Of a stretch of DNA of 48,692 nt, positions 45,246-48,692 are shown in pieces; within the stretch, counting starts at the first letter, position 1; each line of letters begins with the position of its first letter. The notes beneath the pieces are model-generated. The model was not told the origin of the DNA. It worked only from the letters and a program-made list of their open reading frames with translations, and did no database searches. Source of the DNA: Planktothrix tepida PCC 9214 (lineage in GTDB: Bacteria > Cyanobacteriota > Cyanobacteriia > Cyanobacteriales > Microcoleaceae); contig NZ_LN889802.1 of the NCBI RefSeq assembly GCF_900009145.1, positions 610,908 to 659,599 on the forward strand, in the 5' to 3' direction. The translations under genes were made by a program, and so were the position numbers.

Positions 45246-45872
45246 ATGGAATGGCATATTACCGATGCCCAGAGTTTAGGAATTATTGATGACGAAATTG
45301 GCGATCATGTATTTTCGCCAGCCGAATACGAAATTGTTCGTCGAGTGATTTATTCGACGGCGGATTTTGAATATAAAAGTTTAGTTCGTTTTTCTGACCA
45401 AGCGTTACAAGGGGGGGCGGCGGCTTTAGCGGCTCGGACAACGATTGTTGTTGATGTGCCCATGGTACAGGTGGGGATTACTCCCCGCATTCTTTCAACC
45501 TTTGCTAATCCTGTTTATTGTTCGATGGAGGCGGTAACACGACCCCAACGGGAAAAAACCCGCTCGGCTTGGGGGATTGAAACCTTAGCAAAGCGCTATC
45601 CTGAAGCGATTTTTGTTATTGGTCAAGAACAAACAGCCCTTTCTGCCATTGTCGATTTAATTGAAGCGGATGAGATTAAACCCGCTTTAGTAATTGCGAC
45701 TCCTTCAGGTTTTGTCGGGGCTGATGTCGCCAAGTCCCGTTTAAATGATTCGATGGTTCCCCATGTCCGCATTGACGGACGCAAGGGTAGTGCAGTTGTG
45801 GCGGTGGCGTTAGTTGATGCCTTAGTTGATCTGGCTTGGCAAGCCTATGGTCGAGAAGGTAATGGTAGTTAG
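45246..45872 (+). CDS. cobH: Precorrin-8X methylmutase
   Basis: A 208-residue precorrin-8X/cobalt-precorrin-8 methylmutase (CobH/CbiC), which moves a methyl group from C-11 to C-12 to give hydrogenobyrinic or cobyrinic acid. The family pattern is visible: EYEIVRRVIYSTADFE, GAAALAARTTIVVDVPMVQVGI, TRSAWGIE, AIFVIGQEQTALSAIVDLI and ALVIATPSGFVGADVAKSRL, then RKGSAVVAVALVDAL. The catalytic His of the well-studied CobH (the VHA motif) is replaced by Tyr (VIYS). From memory this also occurs in other cyanobacterial homologues. It stands alone; cobA is 30 kb away. Confidence 0.92.
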   Translation: MEWHITDAQSLGIIDDEIGDHVFSPAEYEIVRRVIYSTADFEYKSLVRFSDQALQGGAAALAARTTIVVDVPMVQVGITPRILSTFANPVYCSMEAVTRPQREKTRSAWGIETLAKRYPEAIFVIGQEQTALSAIVDLIEADEIKPALVIATPSGFVGADVAKSRLNDSMVPHVRIDGRKGSAVVAVALVDALVDLAWQAYGREGNGS

Positions 45873-46571
45873 ATGGGTTTGGACTTGTTGGGATAAGATA
45901 GGGGAAAATTCAAGTTCTGACTCCTGACCGTTTCCCCCATCACTTCTATAAATTTCGAGTTGGTTATCACATTTTTGCTTTTTTGTCAAGTAGGGGTAGC
46001 AAAGGGCGATATTTAAGATGTGCGCGAGGTCAGTTGATTTTAGATAATTTTTGAAGGCTTGAATCGATTTTTAACGATAGAATGGCTATTATGGCTGATG
46101 TTTTGGGATCAAGATATAGATGTTGCAATTTAGCCTATCTACTAAAATGCTAACATTCGCTCCAAACCTTGTCAAGTCGTTCCCTTAAGAAAAATAATTC
46201 TCATTAATTTAGCTTTTATTAAGAATTGTAAACCCACCTTTGTTTTGAAATTTAAAATTTATTAGGTAGATAGATTAGATTATATAATTATTTTCTGTCC
46301 TAAAGAGAGTCCTTTTGAGGGGTTTCATCACTGAAGCAGACATAGGAGTCGCACCTGGTGATTAGAACATAGACTGATACTAAAACCTAAGCCGTACACC
46401 CCTATAAACTTACCTGTTCTCTGTTCCCTACTCTAAAAAGAGATCTAAAAACTCAATTAAAACATTCACCAGATTATCTTCTAAAAAAATATCATTTTGT
46501 GTTGGATCTCTTGAGATTTGCTATATTTTGAAGGTAGACTCTCCCATTTTGTGCAGTGGAGGACTTTATTT
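45873..46571. other. 699-bp intergenic region
   Basis: Between cobH and rsmD. AT-rich; no RNA gene, long inverted repeat or cobalamin riboswitch recognised. A ctgttctctgttccc tract lies at about 46420, part of the gggaacag repeat family. The last 15 bp hold the rsmD ribosome site. Confidence 0.5.
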
Positions 46572-47114
46572 TTGAGTTTAAGAATCTCAGGAAATCGCTT
46601 AATTAAAACTTTACCAGGGGAAGAAACACGCCCCACATTAGCCAGGGTCAGAGAAGCAGTTTTTAATATTTGGCAGGGTCAAATAGAAGGCTGTCGCTGG
46701 TTAGATTTATGTACCGGAAGCGGTTCAATGGGAGCCGAAGCATTATGTCGAGGAGCATCGGTTGTAATTGGGATAGAACAACATAGAAAAGCTTGTCAAG
46801 TGATTCAAGAAAATTGGCAAAAAATTGCCGATTCTTCCCAACAGTTTCAAGTCATACGAGGGGATATTTTAGAAAAGTTAAAAACCTTATCGGGGCAACA
46901 ATTTGATTGTATTTATTTCGATCCGCCTTATGATAGTAATCTTTATCAACCCACCTTAGACGCGATCGCCCAATATCAACTTCTGTCTGCGGATGGAGAA
47001 ATTGCGGTTGAGCATCATCCCCATCGTTGGCAAATTCAACCCATTATGGGGTTAGAAATTTGTCGGGAAAAAATCTATGGAAATTGTGCTTTAACGTTTT
47101 ATTGTTTAAAATAA
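46572..47114 (+). CDS. rsmD: 16S rRNA (guanine966-N2)-methyltransferase RsmD
   Basis: A 180-residue SAM-dependent methyltransferase that modifies G966 of 16S rRNA. A TTG start at 46572 is chosen: GGAGG stands at 46558-46562 with a 9-nt spacer, and translation begins MSLRISGNRLIKTLPG, the usual RsmD N-terminus. The longer frame from 46518 has no ribosome site. Family motifs are RPTLARVREAVFNIW, DLCTGSGSMGAEALCRGA (SAM loop) and DCIYFDPPYDSNLY (the catalytic DPPY). Confidence 0.93.
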   Translation: MSLRISGNRLIKTLPGEETRPTLARVREAVFNIWQGQIEGCRWLDLCTGSGSMGAEALCRGASVVIGIEQHRKACQVIQENWQKIADSSQQFQVIRGDILEKLKTLSGQQFDCIYFDPPYDSNLYQPTLDAIAQYQLLSADGEIAVEHHPHRWQIQPIMGLEICREKIYGNCALTFYCLK

Positions 47115-47151
47115 TAGAATCCGTAGTAAGTCGCCTCTAATGGGAGTTTTT

Positions 47152-48111
47152 ATGTCTTACGAACAAGAAAAGCAAATTGCAATTGCAGCTACATTAGCGG
47201 CTGGGAAACTATGTGAAAAAGTGCGTCGGAATATCCCACCAGCAATGGAGAAAAGTGATAAAAGTCCGGTGACGGTTGCCGATTATGGTTCTCAAGCAAT
47301 TATTTGTAAAGCCATCGCAGAAGTATTTCCTCATGATCCCGTTGTCGGGGAAGAAGATGCAACGGAATTGCAAACTCCAGAAATGGCAGAAAATTTAGCA
47401 AAAATTACCCAATATGTACAGGAAATTATTCCTGATGCCACCTCAGAACAGGTTACAGATTGGATTAATAAAGGGAATGGAAAAGTTGGAAACCGCTTTT
47501 GGACATTAGATCCCATTGATGGAACAAAAGGATTTTTAAGACAAGATCAATATGCCATTGCTTTAGCTTTAATTGAAGACGGGGAAGTCAAAGTTGGGGT
47601 GATGGGATGTCCGGCTTATCCGGTGGAAAATCATGAACCGGGAGCTTTATTTGTTGCGGTGCGAGGACAAGGCGCAACGATGATAATTTTGGCAACGGGT
47701 GAAGAAATTCCGATTCAAGTTGTGCAGGCAAATGATGTAGAAAATCTTCGGTTTGTGGGCAGTGTTGAAGCCAGTCATGGAGATATTGATCGTCAGGATG
47801 CTGTAGCAAAAGCAGTAGGAATTATTGCCCCAGCAATTAAAATGGATTCTCAAGCAAAATATGGGGCGGTTGCTTCTGGAAAAGCGGCGTTATATTTGCG
47901 ACTTCCTTCTCCTAAAACTCCTAATTATCGAGAAAATATTTGGGATCACGCGGCGGGGGCAATTGTTGTTGAAGAAGCGGGAGGAAGAGTCAGTGATATG
48001 TTTGGTAAACCTTTAGATTTTGCCTCTAATCCTAAAATGTTAGATAATCGGGGGATTTTAGTTAGTAATGGCATTATTCATGATACGGTTTTATCGGTAT
48101 TGAATCAATAA
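47152..48111 (+). CDS. 3'(2'),5'-bisphosphate nucleotidase (HAL2/SAL1 type)
   Basis: A 319-residue member of the inositol-monophosphatase superfamily, closest in length and motifs to HAL2/SAL1 enzymes that hydrolyse PAP/PAPS by-products of sulfur assimilation. Metal-binding motifs are complete: VGEEDA (about 66-71), DPIDGTKGF (D-P-I-D-G-T), and the C-terminal WDHAAGAIVVEEAGG. The start at 47152 (MSYEQEKQIAIAATLAAG) follows a gggag site; an upstream start at 47140 adds four residues. It lies 37 bp after rsmD and may be co-transcribed. Confidence 0.9.
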   Translation: MSYEQEKQIAIAATLAAGKLCEKVRRNIPPAMEKSDKSPVTVADYGSQAIICKAIAEVFPHDPVVGEEDATELQTPEMAENLAKITQYVQEIIPDATSEQVTDWINKGNGKVGNRFWTLDPIDGTKGFLRQDQYAIALALIEDGEVKVGVMGCPAYPVENHEPGALFVAVRGQGATMIILATGEEIPIQVVQANDVENLRFVGSVEASHGDIDRQDAVAKAVGIIAPAIKMDSQAKYGAVASGKAALYLRLPSPKTPNYRENIWDHAAGAIVVEEAGGRVSDMFGKPLDFASNPKMLDNRGILVSNGIIHDTVLSVLNQ

Positions 48112-48237
48112 ATTTCTCCGAGTTAATCAGGATTAAACCTAGGATAGAATTAAGATCGTTTTAGGGCGAGGAGCTCCATCCGTTTTAACTTAACGCCAAA
48201 AAGCCCTGATTACAGCTTTGATCAGATGTCCCTAAAT

Positions 48238-48260
48238 CCCCCTTAAAAAGCAGGGGGTTT
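48238..48260. terminator. Terminator-like hairpin after the nucleotidase gene
   Basis: ccccc (48238-48242) faces ggggg (48253-48257) followed by tttt. It is a short GC-stem with a T-run on the plus strand, 126 bp after the stop codon. Confidence 0.55.
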
Positions 48261-48261
48261 T

Positions 48262-48310
48262 CATTTTACAAAATTGGCGACTCAATTTGACTCTCCAATT
48301 TTGTAAAATG
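48262..48310. terminator. Perfect 16-bp inverted repeat between convergent genes
   Basis: cattttacaaaattgg (48262-48277) and ccaattttgtaaaatg (48295-48310) pair without mismatch around a 17-nt loop. It lies just after the plus-strand nucleotidase gene and just before the 3' end of the minus-strand membrane-protein gene, so it can act as a bidirectional terminator. Such a perfect pair could alternatively be a small palindromic repeat. Confidence 0.7.
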
Positions 48311-48335
48311 GGGCGAAAAAACTGTCAGTATTGTC

Positions 48336-48692
48336 TTAATTTTTAAGTTCTGGGCTATGTGTTTTCCAGTCAAAAAAGATGATCCATAAACTACTACTAA
48401 GAGCGGCGGCAAAGAAGCACCACACTGAAATAAAAGTAGTTTGATAAAAGCTATCCGCCAAAATAAAAGAAAGAATGACCACAATGCCAAATATTACTAA
48501 TAACCTTTGGCTTGATATCAAAAAAGGAACACTAATTACTAGCAAATATAAATATTTACAAACATCATAGAAAGAAATAAATTTAAGATCATATAGCAAA
48601 TTAAGGTTATATAGCACTTCCAAATGAGTTATAATAAATGTAAGGTTAGCAATAATCCCCCAAAGCTGGCAACGGAAAATGAATATAATCGA
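48336..48692 (-). CDS. Membrane protein, C-terminal part (DUF6629-like), gene runs off the window
   Basis: The frame is open to the last base of the window (119 codons), so the N-terminal part lies outside. The visible part has three to four hydrophobic helices: IIANLTFIITHLEV, YLYLLVISVPFLI, LLVIFGIVVILSFILA, and ISVWCFFAAALSSSLWIIFF. The combination of SS-RLLVIFGI and SVWCFFAA-LS resembles the C-terminal end of cyanobacterial DUF6629 membrane proteins; this is from memory and moderate. Internal starts such as the one at 48623 are not needed. Function unknown. Confidence 0.6.
   Translation of the reverse strand, partial: SIIFIFRCQLWGIIANLTFIITHLEVLYNLNLLYDLKFISFYDVCKYLYLLVISVPFLISSQRLLVIFGIVVILSFILADSFYQTTFISVWCFFAAALSSSLWIIFFDWKTHSPELKN

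Noticed and set aside
45873-46571. Cobalamin riboswitch or other ncRNA in the long spacer after cobH
   Set aside because: No B12-box-like sequence or stable multi-stem fold could be made out by eye.
47588-47853. Two minus-strand frames within the bisphosphate nucleotidase gene
   Set aside because: Shadows of the coding strand; His/Cys/Leu-rich composition and no homology pattern.

Overview
The window is chromosomal DNA from a cyanobacterium, most likely a low-GC filamentous one of the Planktothrix/Oscillatoria/Microcoleus kind. The lineage is inferred from recognised proteins and gene order; no database search was made. The evidence is a form IB Rubisco operon rbcL-rbcX-rbcS, a cyanobacterial Psb32/TLP18.3-type protein, a 4-Cys-prefix Ser/Thr kinase, a DUF4347/ELW/RTX surface protein, many HIP1 octamers (GCGATCGC), and dispersed cyanobacterial repeats such as heptamer tandem repeats, gggaacag-type repeats and palindromic units.

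Layout. 1-2.8 kb: a repeat arm, then clpB on the minus strand. 3.0-3.9 kb: a putative antitoxin/PIN-toxin pair. 4.0-8.7 kb: acetate kinase and a histidine phosphatase, divergent from phosphoketolase (xfp); xfp and ackA together turn xylulose-5-P or fructose-6-P into acetyl-P and then acetate plus ATP. 8.76-10.25 kb: repeat-rich DNA with an 86-bp tandem repeat, a decayed IS with readable ends but two internal deletions, and a perfect 28-bp palindrome. 10.6-14.1 kb: a large repeat-built RTX-type protein. 14.3-21.0 kb: cobA, a pilin-like gene with a broken paralogue, a LysR regulator, a coiled-coil/EamA fusion transporter and a Pit-type phosphate transporter. 21.1-25.5 kb: the translation block rplS, tRNA-Trp(CCA), secE, nusG, rplK, rplA, L10 leader with attenuator, rplJ, rplL. 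25.7-27.5 kb: a membrane Ser/Thr kinase. 28.2-30.7 kb: rbcL-rbcX-rbcS. 30.8-34.1 kb: a GT39-like membrane glycosyltransferase and a PGM1-like ATP-grasp ligase.

34.1-40.8 kb is the most rearranged part. It holds a remnant of an SDR epimerase gene, a DUF433/DUF5615 toxin-antitoxin-like pair, and an operon of PP2C phosphatase, atypical kinase and zinc-ribbon/DUF1036 protein. The phosphatase has lost its N-terminus at a junction with an unrelated plus-strand reading frame. That frame is itself split by a complete 2.4-kb group II intron (RT-maturase-HNH) inserted in antisense orientation. Removing the intron at its predicted ends restores the host frame exactly.

40.9-48.7 kb: dnaG, a MITE-like foldback element whose left arm recurs at the window start, a small secreted protein, a Psb32-like protein, precorrin-8X methylmutase, rsmD (TTG start), a HAL2/CysQ-type bisphosphate nucleotidase, a strong bidirectional hairpin terminator, and the 3' part of a membrane-protein gene that runs off the window.

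I found no CRISPR array and no complete novel defence or biosynthetic system. The best leads are the antisense intron in a broken signalling island and the L10 leader attenuator.
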